A stretch of 51,293 bases of DNA, from contig WELB01000030.1 in assembly GCA_009602725.1 (NCBI GenBank), positions 290,158 through 341,450 of the forward strand. Reading direction: 5' to 3'. Position 1 is the first letter of the stretch. Every line of letters begins with the position of its first letter. Made by a program: the position numbers and the translations under genes. This document shows positions 35,084-45,403 of this stretch, piece after piece. Under the pieces are notes generated by a model that was not told the origin of the DNA, did no database searches, and saw nothing but the letters and a program-made list of their open reading frames with translations. The stretch is from Spirogloea muscicola. Its lineage: Eukaryota; Streptophyta; Zygnematophyceae; Spirogloeales; Spirogloeaceae.

Positions 35084-35190
35084 GCCTCTGCAGGCATGTA
35101 CATAAGATTCTTGTCATGCACGGAAGTTTGCATGCCATTCTAGTTTGTTGCATTGCCATTCGAGTTTGTACACATTGCATTTCTCAGTTT

Positions 35191-35195
35191 TGTAA
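35191..35195 (+). terminator. TGTAA polyadenylation signal of EDRF1
   Basis: TGTAA about 108 nt after the EDRF1 stop codon. Confidence 0.5.
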
Positions 35196-35429
35196 CAAGG
35201 AGAGAGGTGCTGAGGATCAAATTTATACTTACATTTTGACAGCCTAGAATTACAGACACCCGTGAACATTTAGCACTTATCAGCAAGCTCGACTTCTTCT
35301 TCTTTGCACTTGAAGCTGCAGCTCAGAGGAGTGAATGTGTGCTGTAAGCATTCTATCTGAGCATTCCATCTGAGCATTCCAGCTCCTCCACCGGCTCACG
35401 CGCAGCGCTGTGTCCCGCCGTTACCACAG

Positions 35430-36250
35430 GAGCAGGCTGACTTCAACGCAGCAGGCTTTCTCGCTCAGGTGTATCGCATGCGCCTGTCTGTCTTGCTGCA
35501 GCGGTCAACAGCACGCACATTGCATGTGCGTGCCGGTGGCGCATTGGCTGCAGACTCTGGTTCTGGCCAGGGGACCTGCTACCCGGAGACTAGTTTCTCC
35601 GACCTGCGGCTGTTCAACAGAGGTTACTGAGTGCCTCGTGGCCACTTGATTCACTGTGTGCTTTAGCGCTTTCTCTGGCCCCTTCGAACTTTGTTCACTC
35701 TTTTGTCTGGGCTGGCCTCCCACAGCCCTCTACTGGATGTGTCTCTTCTTCTGATATTATTAAGGCAATATTGCCCACAAGCGAGGGAGTACCCCACAGA
35801 TTACAAGTCCGACAAGCAATCATACTGCTTGCCGCTACGGTCATGTGCTGTGCTTGTCTCGCTACCCTTGCATTGGTTTTCTGGTCTGGCCAATCACAGC
35901 CGACGGCCCCTTCTGGAAGATTTTATCTTCTTCTGCTCATTTCTTTTGGGCTGGCCGATCACAGCCATTGCCTTGATCTCAATGAGCTGTTTCCATTGGG
36001 CTGCTTCTCTCTCTTTCTTTCTCTCCATCACTCTTTGACTCTCCACCACTTATAATACACGTCATTCTTCCGTGGGCTGGCGGTTTACAGCTCTCTATGG
36101 GCGAGCCGTTTGATCCTACACCCATTCTGACAGAGCATATGGGCGAGCACTTCTTCTTTAGGCCCCTCCGTCATCTGCCCCCTTCAAACCTTTGTCAATT
36201 CTTTTCGGGCTGGCTTTTCACAGCCCTTGCCCCCACTGGGAGAGCCACTC
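35430..36250 (+). mobile_element. 5'-truncated retroelement with tandem 3' ends
   Basis: 35443-35630 encodes FLAQVYRMRLSVLLQRSTAR through SFSDLRLFNRGY-stop with no internal stop. The 3' UTR follows, with its hairpin at 35710-35733. Four more forward hairpin units follow (35882, 35948, 36075, 36207), each with gccccttc...tttgttcattcttttgggctgg-like context, so several 3' ends are stacked. Some units end gggcgagc plus pyrimidines. Confidence 0.75.
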
Positions 36251-36339
36251 CTTGTTTGGGTCGACAGTGGCGGCCAGCCGTACGACGCCTGAGATGCGCC
36301 TGGAGCGTGGGCAAGATTCTTCCAATGAAAGAGAGAAAG

Positions 36340-36530
36340 ACGCTTCCATGAGAGGGCGGTGGCTGGAGGAGGCCAGCCCAGAAGATAGATTCAACAAAGT
36401 TCTAAGGGCCAGGAAATGGAATGGTCCCATTGCTGTGATTGGAGACAGACAGAAATGTAAGGGTTGAATGGGGTTAAACGAGTCTCTGGGCGAGCACTTT
36501 CTTAGCAAAGCCAGCCCAAAATAGGCGCCG
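36340..36530 (-). mobile_element. Retroelement 3' fragment, reverse
   Basis: Reverse-orientation hairpins near 36361-36380 and 36508-36520 in degenerate 3' UTR sequence. No coding part. Confidence 0.5.
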
Positions 36531-36540
36531 GCGCCGCTTC

Positions 36541-36660
36541 CATGGAGCCGTCGCCGCAGAGAACGCCCGGGCCACCAGTGTCGTTGACGGGCACGCTCCC
36601 AAACGGCGTCATGCGGCGCGTGAACTTGGCGGGCCACTTGCACACCAGCTACGAGTCCCG
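36541..36660 (+). CDS. Orphan first-exon-like ORF
   Basis: MEPSPQRTPGPPVSLTGTLP then NGVMRRVNLAGHLHTSYESR, ending at a strong donor (cccg|gtgagg). It looks like a genuine first exon in unique GC-rich sequence between repeat fragments, but no downstream exon is recognisable. It may be a gene fragment stranded by retroelement insertions or captured by one. Product unknown. Confidence 0.3.
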
Positions 36661-36999
36661 GTGAGGAAACCGTTGCTCATTTTACCGTGCAGCCCCGTCC
36701 AATGCCTTCCCCGCTTTTCCTCGCTCCACCGGCAGCCCGGGCTTGGCGATCAACAGCATCGTTACAACAAGAGCCAGCAAAGCAGGCAATGTATCACGCC
36801 AACCATGATAAGGAAATCTCCCACAATGCTGCTAGTTCCAGGCAAGTCACATCTGCTGAATGGAAAAGCTCCTCGGAAGGGCATCACGCCCATGAGGAAG
36901 AAAATGAGGCCAGCCCACGAACCTTCACCTACACGACAACAGAGGTGCGCCCTTGTACACGGCAACTCCTGCCCCATACCCGCGTGCACCTTATCCCGA

Positions 37000-37260
37000 G
37001 CGGGTCTGCCTTCTGGTACTTCTCTTCTCGTACTTTGTTCATTCTTTTTTGGGCTGGCTTTTCCAGCCCCTATCCTGTGATCCATCCTCCCCCTGTGCTG
37101 ACATGACATCTTCCGGCCCCTCTGTAGCTGCTAAACGCTTGTCGGCACCTCCGAACCCTTGTCAATTCTTTTTGGGCTGGCTTATCACAGCCCTTGCCCC
37201 CATTTGGAGTGCCACTTCTTCTTCTTATCCTCAATGGGCGAGCCCTCCTTCTTTCTTCTG
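37000..37260 (+). mobile_element. Retroelement 3' UTR copies, forward
   Basis: Two hairpins: 37051-37070 (GGGCTGG, loop CTTTT, CCAGCCC) and 37174-37193 (GGGCTG...CAGCCC). Between them gtgatccatcctccccctg repeats the post-stop sequence of 19455 and 51162. The second unit ends gtgccacttcttcttct. Confidence 0.7.
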
Positions 37261-37500
37261 GGCACGTGCGCGAGTCGCCAACAAGCCGAGAGCTTCGAGC
37301 TTGGCCGCGGCGCAGAGGGCCGCGGCAGCCGCGGGGGAAGATGCGAGCGGGGATTTGCGGGGTGGGCCCCGCTTTCTTTGCGGCGTAGGCCGGTGGCGCC
37401 CCGGGGGGCCGCACGAGCCGCACGAGGAGCGCCTCCGGGAATGGCGCCCCACGTTATTGCCTGCTTTCGACCTTGCCAATCATATGGGGGCTTCACTTTC
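37261..37500. other. GC-rich segment between repeats
   Basis: GC-rich sequence with an open frame (SLAAAQRAAAAAGEDASGDL, HEERLREWRPTLLPAFD). It could be internal retroelement coding or a host fragment; no homology is recognised. Confidence 0.3.
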
Positions 37501-37504
37501 TCGC

Positions 37505-37770
37505 TTTAGGCCCCTCTGTAGCTGCTAAACGCTTGTCGGCCCCTCCGAACCCTTGTCAATTCTTTTTGGGCTGGCTTATCACAGCCTTTGCCCCCATTTG
37601 GAGTGCCACTTCTCTCGTAGTCCAGTAAAAGTGGCTTCCCTCTCTCCATTGTTTTTGGGCTGGCTTTGCCAGCCCCTCTTCTCTATGGGCGAGCACTTTC
37701 TTCTCTCTCGTCCTTGCCCCCACTGGGAGAGCCACTTCTCTCTCTTGCACTAGCTTTTGTCTGAACTGTG
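37505..37770 (+). mobile_element. Retroelement 3' UTR copies, forward
   Basis: Repeats of 37120-37220 and relatives: hairpins at about 37568-37588 and 37658-37677, each followed by ccacttctctc or gggcgagcactttcttc. No coding remains. Confidence 0.65.
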
Positions 37771-37798
37771 TGCTGGCTTAAATCTGGCTACCCTATAC

Positions 37799-37832
37799 AT
37801 TCATGCGCACCGCGCGCCCTCTCTCTTCTGGT
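37799..37832 (-). repeat. GCGCGC-box repeat copy, reverse
   Basis: tcatgcgcaccgcgcgccct then ctctctt; reverse of the core at 38479. Confidence 0.6.
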
Positions 37833-38325
37833 GGCTGGCCGTCTCTGCAGGCCTCGCCTTCTTCCAACATCAGCCCGCCAACGGCCCCCAGGGCGCCCAC
37901 GTGGGCCCCCTTTGTAGGAGTTTTTTCGTCGCCAGCTCCTCTTCTCTGTGGGTGAGCACTTTCTTCGTCGCCTACTGCACTTCGTCCGCGACCACATCGC
38001 CTCTACCATTGGCATTAGCCAGCGCTGGACGAGCACCTCCCTTTTCCATCCTTTGCCCTGGCTCTTTCTGCCCAACGTACGGCTCGGCTTGGGTTCCTGA
38101 CATGGAACGTGTGTGTAGCTGCTGTGTGTGTGTGTAGAGTTTCGTAGCTGCTTTGTCTTTTTGTGCTTGTTTTCTTAGCGCTTCCCCTGGCCCCCTATGG
38201 ACTTTACCCATTTGGTTGAGCTTATTTTTGTTCATTCGGAAGAGCTGTTTCTTGGATAGCGCTGTACGGCTTCCTCAGACCCTGTCAACTCCTTTGGGGC
38301 TGGCTTTTCACTGAAGATGAATTGG

Positions 38326-38399
38326 CAAAGTGGGTGAGGGCTGGAAGAGTTACAGAAGACTCTTCCAGTAGCAGACTCTTCCAGCCCTCACCCACTTTG
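38326..38399. repeat. Perfect 25-bp inverted repeat with 24-base loop
   Basis: Left arm 38326-38350 (begins caaagtgggtgagggctgg) is the exact reverse complement of the right arm 38375-38399. The loop 38351-38374 contains a partial copy of the arm end (agactcttccag). A transcript would fold into a 25-bp perfect hairpin. It lies between repeat fragments. Confidence 0.92.
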
Positions 38400-38478
38400 G
38401 TTGGGTTCACTTTTCGTTCTGGATGGTAACTGCCGTGGCGCACCCGGCGCGCCTTCTCCGCCCGGCTGGCCGCTCTGG

Positions 38479-38609
38479 CGAGAGAAGGCGCGTGGGGCGC
38501 ATGAAATGAAAGGGAGGCCAATGCAAGCCAATACATTGTTCAGGCAGAGTCTAGTGCAAACTAAACAAGGCTACATAATATGGAGACCTAAACTAAGGTG
38601 CCTAAGGTG
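38479..38609 (+). repeat. Dispersed repeat with GCGCGC-box, long copy
   Basis: About 130 bases collinear with 11903-12029, including gccaatacattgttcaggca and acaaggctacat. The two long copies define a unit whose first 40 bases are the dispersed core. Confidence 0.7.
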
Positions 38610-38789
38610 AAATTAACACCCATGGGTGAGCACAAACAAATTGACAAGCTGACTTGGGGAGCTGGAGCGCCGCCATGAAAGCCGGAGGCCTGACTTGGAG
38701 CGCGCCCTGCACGTTGATGAAGAGCCAATGCTCGCGTGCGCTGCAAACGAGCGAGAGCCGCATACTATAATATGCAACTAAGGCCTGCG

Positions 38790-39500
38790 ATAGTTAGTAG
38801 CTGCTTTGTTTTTTCTTGTGTGCTTCTTTCTTAGTGCTTCGCCTTAGTGCTTCGCCTGGCCCCCCTTCTTCTTGGGCTTCTTGTACTCTGCTCATTCTTT
38901 TTTGGGCTGGCTGTTCCAGCCCCTATCCTCAATGGGCGAGCTCTTTCTGCGATATGCTGGAGTGGCCCAAGCTGCCCCCCCGACTTCGACGACGCGCATC
39001 AACCACCCGGGCCAGATGCTGGATCAGGGAGGACCATTTCACGCACGGCGAGTGGCACTCCAAATGGGGGCAAGGGCTGTGAAAAGCCAGCCCGAAAAGA
39101 ATTGACAAAGGTTCGTAGGGGCCAAGAGCGCTCTGGCGGCGCAGCCTGGCGCGCCGCCTTTTGGCGGCCGAGCAGGCCCCGTGGTGGTGGCAGGCCCCAC
39201 CGCCAAGCTGAGGCTCCGGGTGGCCCGGCGCCGCCCTGGCGCCGGTGGGCCCACGCCGGGCGGCCGACCTGCCGCCCTCACCCCTCCCAGATGGAAGAAA
39301 GGGCTCGCTTTTTGGGCTGGCTTTTCGCAGCCCTTGCCCCCATTGGGAGTGCCACTTCTTCTTCATTGAGGATAGGGGCTGGACAAGCCAGCCCAAAAAA
39401 GAATGAACAAAGAACGAGAAGGGGGCCAGAGGAAGCCAGAGGAAGCGCTAAGAAACCAAAGCACACAAAGAAAGAAAGCAGCTACAAATTACTCAGTAAC
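38790..39500. mobile_element. Cluster of alternating retroelement 3' ends
   Basis: Forward hairpin at 38904-38924, reverse at 39068-39090, forward at 39314-39333, reverse at 39374-39394, so orientation alternates. The forward unit's tail ccacttcttcttc (39352-39364) directly abuts a reversed unit beginning attgaggataggggctgg. A decayed LTRGY-like end lies near 39490-39530, reverse. GC-rich unique sequence at 39120-39300 separates two units. Confidence 0.65.
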
Positions 39501-39654
39501 CCCTGCTAAGCAGCCGCAAATCAGAGAGGCTAGGCGTCCCAGATGACGCTCCTCCCGTTCTATCCACGTGCCACTTCTATCCTGCGCTTCTCGCGCCTTC
39601 CAGGATCGCGCCTTCGCGCCTTCGCGCACCCAGGATTCTTCTGTCCTTGTCCAT

Positions 39655-39855
39655 TCGTTTTGGGCTGGCCTCCCAGCCACCAGTCAAGAGGAATGAATCT
39701 AGCCCTCTTGGGGCTGGCCTCTCACAGCCAGCCAGTCGCCAGACGTGAAAGCGGCTGTTTCTCCCTTTTGATGTCAGCAGCCGCAGCCGTCTTTCGGAAG
39801 TGAGCGTGAGCGCGCCCAAAGGCGGCGGGGCCTGTGAAAAGCCCGCCCAGGAAGG
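39655..39855. mobile_element. Hairpin-bearing 3' fragments
   Basis: Forward hairpins at 39661-39680 and 39711-39730 and a weak reverse one at 39832-39849. Confidence 0.5.
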
Positions 39856-40754
39856 CTTTCCCTTTTCCTCTTTCCGCCCAACCCCCCCCCCCCGCCGCCG
39901 CCGCCGCCGCCGCCGCCAGCTGCGCCGCGCTCGGCGCGGCGCCTCCTCTGCCGCAGCCGCCAGGATGACAGGTTGCATGTGCTGGCCCTGCCTTGGAGCC
40001 GGTGATTCAGCGCTCAACGGCACTTTCTCATGCAGGGCGAGCAGGGCTTGCCACAGCTTGCACAAGGACATCTGGTAGTAGGCAAGATGCTGAAGCGAGG
40101 GCGAGTGTTCGGTTGCGAGGAGCACCGATATTCGACTTCTCTGAGACGGGGCCGGCGTGGTCAGCGTCAACGTCAGCTTGATAGATCAGCCGAGGATTTC
40201 GGACTTCCACAACGAAGCTAAGCATTCTGCAGTGTTTGCAACAGCGCGATCAGAGCAGCCAGCCAGCCCCTAGGTCTATCAGCGCGACGACTATGTGACA
40301 TCATCCAGCTGATCCGACAGTTGGACGGCAGCGCGGTGGCCCAAGCTCACCATCGGAACGGAGCGTGCCATTGTATTGATGCCGAGCTGAATCAACGAGG
40401 GCCTGCAGCGCCGGCAGATTGGCAGTGGCGGCCAGTGTGGCACCGTTCTCCGGTAAGTCTGGGGCCAGCCACTCCGCGAACCACCCGCGTTGCCAGCTGA
40501 TGGTCACCCTGTGGTGAGCGCGGCCGTGTCACAATCACATATACGCCATCAGTGGCGCACGTCGTGGAGACCTTCACCACACGTCTTCCATGCTGACGCG
40601 CAATGACAAGGTGTAGGGATGCTCACCAGGAGGCCTGGATCGTCAATTGGCGCCAATGTATGGCGTAAGTCCAGTCGCCGTTACTGGCGCAGATGTCACG
40701 CAGCAGCTCGTCGTACAACCGCTCGGCGTGCAACCGCCTCAAATCCATGCGGTT
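39856..40754. other. Unassigned; C run and (CCG)n, no clear gene
   Basis: 39882-39918 is a C run followed by (CCG)n. Beyond it both strands have short open stretches (minus: LQHLAYYQMSLCKLWQALLA; GATLAATANLPALQALVDSA) that may be exons of an unidentified minus-strand gene continuing from the duplicated gene to the right. Not recognised. Confidence 0.25.
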
Positions 40755-41791
40755 GCTGGTGCTGCTGGCTGCCTGGGCCATCAGAATGAGCAACACTGCC
40801 GATCATGAGCCTTGGTCGCTGGCTCGCCCAACCAGATTGTGCTCCACTACTGGAGCTTGGTCGACGAAGACAGTGTGGGCCCTGCCACAGGCAATGCGAG
40901 GGTCCTGCTCCCTTGTTGCAGCTGCTCCTGTCTTGCAGCCAGCAACTTTGACATGGCAAGCCCAGCAGCCTGTTGTTGTTCCGCCAGCTTCAGCAGAGTG
41001 TTCCTGGACCTTGGTGTCAGTGAGGCGGCCATTGAGACGAGCGTTGCCCTGCAAGGAGTGTGCCAGTGCTCACTCAGAAATCTCAAGTAAGCATCTTGAT
41101 CCACACTGCTGCAGAATACAGGGGGCTGTGCATGGGCTAGATGCTGGATAGACGAGGTGCTTTTGTAGATTACTACCAGGGCTTCCAAGCAGGGCTGGGC
41201 ATATGTCAGATAGCTGCAGCAGGTTTGCTGTCACTTACATAGATATGAAGCTTGTGCTGCCAACAGTAGCGCCCAAAGGGAAGCTGCCGCCTTGCATAGG
41301 CTCTGCTGAAAGCTCCTCCCTTGAGGGCCCACCAGTGGTACCGGGCTCGGTATAGCTGCCTGGCCCTGCTCAATGATCACGGGTGCAGCACTGGTGTACA
41401 ATGACACGTGGTCCGATGAGCTCCTTGTGGAGGATGAGGCTGCCGCTCTGCCACTTGTAGGTGCCATGGCCTGCGGCATCCGGGTGGCCTCGCAGGCCTG
41501 CCGGCCAAGAACTGGCCTGAACTGAGTGGCCAACTGCTGCTTTGCTGCCGCCTGCGCTGCTGCGGCCGTTGCTGGCGGTGCGTGCTGCAGCGGAGCTGCA
41601 GACGGAAGACCCGCTTGCTGCGGGGCTGACGGCGCCGCAGCTTCAGATTTGTGCTGGGGCGCTGCAGGCCTGTGGAGGTTGGCTGGAGGGGCCCTTGCCT
41701 GGGCAGCTCCAGCCAGCCTTGCTGCAACCTGATCCTGCCTCTCCTGAAGGCGCGCCTGTAGCCCCGCCAGATCCGCCTCCTCATGCGCCAC
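40755..41791 (-). pseudogene. Duplicated unidentified Gln/Ala-rich gene, copy 1 (frame-shifted relative to copy 2)
   Basis: The minus strand opens after a tgtag acceptor at about 41793 with VAHEEADLAGLQARLQERQD, a likely coiled coil. A long Ala/Pro/Gln stretch, SSSDHVSLYTSAAPVIIEQG, a GTAAGT donor near 41240 and a second exon from about 41054 follow, ending at 40847. 40755-41340 repeats 43215-43800 at an offset of about 2.46 kb. Relative to copy 2 there is one extra base near 41003 and one fewer near 41345, so upstream and downstream frames do not agree with copy 2. NTLLKLAEQQQAAGLAMSKL is the readable core of exon 2. No known family recognised. Calling it a pseudogene is inference; splicing could differ. 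Confidence 0.4.
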
Positions 41792-41829
41792 CTACATTGC
41801 CAAGGCATGCTGGTGCAAACCCACAGCAT

Positions 41830-42599
41830 GCCTTACCTCTTAGTCATACTTAAGAATAGGTGAATTGACTTAGTTGCTACCACTCATCGCCTAGGTGTAG
41901 CCTGATGTAGGTGTTACTACTTGTCTCACCCTAGCAGACAGTGGATTGAAACTTTAAATTCTTGAAAGGACAGATGAAGAACGATTCTTGAGTTTCTCAG
42001 GGAAATTGTATAAATGATGCGAGCATATGCCCCGACACCAAAGTGAGTGAATGGGGATGTGCTACTTAAGCTTTTATGTGTAAGATAGCTTATAGCAAGC
42101 CTTCAGCACATTGCTGCAGCTTAGAATGTTGACCAACAGTGAGACAGCGACTGAAAAGGCCACCATTCACTGTGGTGTTAGCATGGGGGCATAAGTCGTC
42201 TACGCATGATGCTTGCTGCCAGTACCTGCGAGCAGGCTAACTGGGACATCCAGTCACATCGATAAGATTCTCTTCAATTGGCTCCGCATCCAGGCTGCCC
42301 AGGAGCAGGAAAACGAGCGATCAACAGGGATGCCTGGAAGACTTTCTGCTCCAAACGCAGGCACAGGAGCGCCCAGAGCAGGAAGTCTTTGAGGTCACTT
42401 TCGGCTCGCTTCCTGTGCTCAGTCCCAAACTATCTCGTAACACGCAATGGCTAGTCTGGAAATTCAATATGACAAAGTTGCTCCAGTCTTAGAACGTTTG
42501 GACTGCTGTAGAGCCCACAGCAGATCGAGGGCTATGTCGGCCCTTCTCTCGAGAGAACACTCCTGCCTCAGCGAATCTTGTGGCGGATCTGTCTAACGA
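41830..42599. other. Spacer, no gene seen
   Basis: AT-richer sequence with frequent stops on all frames. It may hold eroded 5' parts of the Gag-related element to the right. Confidence 0.35.
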
Positions 42600-42800
42600 G
42601 GATTAGAGTTGTTAGCAAGTCTCTAGCAAGCGGGATCTGGCGGGAACATCTGGGTAAACAAGTTTGAAAACAGAGGAAATGACAGGACGTACTATCTCAG
42701 CATGAGATTGCGCGAATGCAGAAAGCAGGACGAGCCAGTACAAGAATTCGTGAACAGAGTGAAATCATTGGCTCTTCAGCTGCAGGACATTGGAAAGGGC
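42600..42800 (+). mobile_element. Ty1/copia-like Gag fragment
   Basis: From about 42643 the plus strand reads NIWVNKFENRGNDRTYYLSM then RLRECRKQDEPVQEFVNRVK and SLALQLQDIG. The pattern W-(x)n-YY/L-x-x-x-LR-x-x-(x)n-V-x-EFVNRVKSL-x-x-QL is that of retrotransposon Gag (UBN2-type) in copia elements. Upstream frames contain stops. No LTR, protease, integrase or RT seen. It sits between the two tandem gene copies. Confidence 0.45.
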
Positions 42801-43214
42801 TCCTCACGCTCGGGCTCCTCACGCTCCAGGCTGCTGATGCTCCATACTGGTGGAATCTTGTTGGCTCGGTTGTAGCTCCGCGGAGGCGCTGCCGGCGCCA
42901 GGTAAGGTCTGGCCCCCCGACTGGCCCATGTGGTCGAGCGGCTGCAGCTCAACCCAGCTGGGAATAGTGCCTTGCGACGGACTCGGCAGCAGACTTTGTG
43001 CCATTGCTGACGGCAGTGATGAAGGCAGCGGAGGCACCTCAAAGTGCATCATGCGGCCGCTTGTAAGGTGGCTGGCCCTGCTGCAGCATATTCAGGCCCT
43101 GGCTGCCGCTGCTATGACCGCTTGTTAAGTCTGCGGTGCTCTGCCAGTCCACTGCCTGCACGCTCTCGGGTCGAGTTGTTGGGGCATCCGCGACCATTAT
43201 ACTGACCAGCTGCT
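42801..43214 (-). other. Gln/Ser/Pro-rich minus-strand frames
   Basis: Minus strand reads GSQQHQLQQLVSIMVADAPT, LNMLQQGQPPYKRPHDAL and, in another frame, ELQPLDHMGQSGGQTLPGAG. Possibly further exons downstream of copy 2. Low complexity prevents assignment. Confidence 0.3.
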
Positions 43215-44013
43215 GGAGCTGGTGCTGCTGGCTGCCTGGGCCATCAGAATGAGCACTGCCGATCATGAGCCTTGGTCGCTGGCTCGGCCCACCAAATTGT
43301 GCTCAACTACTGGAGCTTGTCGTAAAGGCCAACGATGACAGTGTGGGCCCTGCCACAGGCAATGCGAGGGTCGTGCTCCGTTCTTGCAGCTGCTCCTGTC
43401 TTGCACCCAGAAACTTTGCTATGGCAAGCCCAGCAGCCTGTTGTAGCTCCGCCAGCTTCAGCAGAGCGTTCTGGACCTTGGTGGCAGTGAGGCGGCCATT
43501 GAGACGAGCGTTGCCCTGCAAGGAGTATGCTCACTCCTCATAATTCTCAAGCAGGCATCTTGATCTACATTGCTGCAAATCAGGGGGCCGTGCATGGGCC
43601 AAATGCTGGATAGACGAGGTGCTTTTGTTGTTTCTACCAGGGCTGTCGAGCAGGGCCGGGCATATATCAGATAGCTGCAGCAGATTTGCTGTCACCTATG
43701 TAGATATGGAGCTTGTGCTGCCAATAGTAGCGCCCGAAGGGAAGCTACCGCCTTGCATGGGCTCTGCTGAAAGCTCCTGCCTTGAGGGCCCACCACTGAT
43801 ACCGGGCTCTGGCGAAGCTGCCTGGCCCTGCTCAACTACTACGGGCGCAGCATGGTCCGATGAGCTTGTGGAGGTTGAGGCTGCCGCTCTGCTCAGTTGT
43901 CTCAGCTCTTGAGATGCTGACTTGCTAGGCTTCGTACTGAATGGCATCCGCTCTTCGCTACTGTGCCCATCTGAGACTCTCCACCCACGGGCAATCCCCA
44001 CAGCTGCCACCAT
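43215..44013 (-). CDS. Duplicated unidentified Gln/Ala-rich gene, copy 2
   Basis: An exon-like stretch from 44013 reads SASQELRQLSRAAASTSTSS, DHAAPVVVEQGQAASPEPG, GPSRQELSAEPMQGGSFPSG and reaches an in-frame TAG at the position of copy 1's donor. After a ccttgcag acceptor at about 43522, GNARLNGRLTATKVQNALLK and LAELQQAAGLAIAKFLGARQ lead to a stop at 43303. The amphipathic KLAELQQAAGLAIAKFL segment suggests a helix. The coiled-coil N-terminus of copy 1 is not found here. No family recognised. The tandem, same-strand arrangement indicates duplication. Confidence 0.4.
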
Positions 44014-44839
44014 CTGCTGCAGCTTTCAGCCGCTGCCCGGCCAACTGTGTTGGCCAGGCACGATGAGGACGCACAGCGGAGGTTAGAAAGAGGGGGTCAT
44101 GCGATGCGGGTCATCGCTGCTGCCGCCAAATAGCAGCACAAGCCGCAAAGGTGGAGCCTGGGCAGGCGGGCGAGCGAGCCAACGAGCAGCTGCGCTCAGA
44201 AGCAGGAGCTGAGGATTTTGGAAAGACCATGTTTTGAGTAAAACTCAATGCGGCTCAAATACAATGTTGACTGACGAGGGCCGGACTTTGGAAGCAAACC
44301 TACAATCTTAGGCCGCCAGTATGCTATGCTGACCCGCTCAGTAGCCGCTCAGCAGCTGGCAAAGAGACCGCTGCTGACATTTTTGGTTTCGGCTCTGAAA
44401 GCCAGCCAGGTTGTGGCTGTTGATTTGTATGACTGTGAGGTGAAAGCCACTTGCTTTGCCAAGTAATTTGCATTTCCAACCCCTTTGGACCCTGTCATGC
44501 TGCGTTGACCTGTTCGACCCCTGAAAGCCATCTGCCCTTTTAGGTGTAATATCTCTAATCATCTTCTAGCTGCATACAGGAAGTATCTGAAGAAACAGGG
44601 CGCTCTCCGTTAGTACCCCCCGTCTCAGCAATAGGAAGTCAGATGAGCAAGAAGGACGAACGGTGTAACCTGCAGCTCCCGGCGCACGTGGGGAGTCTTG
44701 GTATGCCACGCGGCGCCTCGGGCGGCCCGCCTTGCCGGGGGACGTACGCCCGGGAGGGAGGTGACAGACGGCGGGCCGTCCACGGTCAAAACGACGTCGA
44801 GACGGCGCGAGACGGCAATTGTGCATTTGGTTCGGAAGT
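44014..44839. other. Spacer, no gene assigned
   Basis: Mixed sequence. A minus-strand frame at 44338-44562 (SFHLTVIQINSHNLAGF-like) is short and unsupported. Confidence 0.3.
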
Positions 44840-45350
44840 CTGTTCGTTCTTTTTCTGGGCTGGCCAATAACAGCCGCCTCCGTCCACTGGACGAGTCTCT
44901 CTTCTCAATTGATTTCGACATTATTCGTGGTACTTGCATCGCTGTGTGATCCAGCGCTTTACCCGTCCCTTCGGACCTTGCCCATGGTTTTCTTTGTGGG
45001 GCTCGCACTCTACTGGTCCTTAAATTCTGGGCTGGCCTCTGACAGCGGAAGAAAGAGCTCGCCAATTGAGGATAGGGGCTGGAACAGCCAGCCCAGAATT
45101 TAGGGCGGCGGCTGGGACAGAAGAAGAAAGAAGAAAGACAGCCACCGCCCTCTCCTGGAAAGAAAGTGGCTCTCCTAATGGTGGCAAGGGCTGTGAGAAG
45201 CCAGCCCAAAAAATTGACGAGGTGCAAAGGGAAGCGTCTTCCTTCTTTCATTTCTTGTTCATTCAGCCCTCCCCCCTTCTCTATCAGAACTTGCACGTTC
45301 TGGGCTGGCCTCTCACAGCCATTGCCTCACAGTGGTAGAACTGTTGCTTC
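44840..45350. mobile_element. Retroelement 3' fragments, both orientations
   Basis: Forward hairpins at 44858-44877, 45028-45045 and 45301-45320; reverse at 45075-45095 (with attgaggatagggg context) and 45189-45208 (with cacuccc-like gtggcaagggctg context). Same units as at 39 kb and 49 kb. They end about 230 bases upstream of the lipase start. Confidence 0.65.
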
Positions 45351-45403
45351 TTACCAAATCCGAACGTTACTACGAGGAAAAGAAAGTAAGCCCCTTCAAA
45401 GCC

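Noticed and set aside
35700-39900. Hairpin units as Helitron 3' ends or bacterial REP elements
   Set aside because: No CTRR terminus after the hairpin, and the hairpin tracks with an element coding end and pyrimidine tail; the context is eukaryotic.
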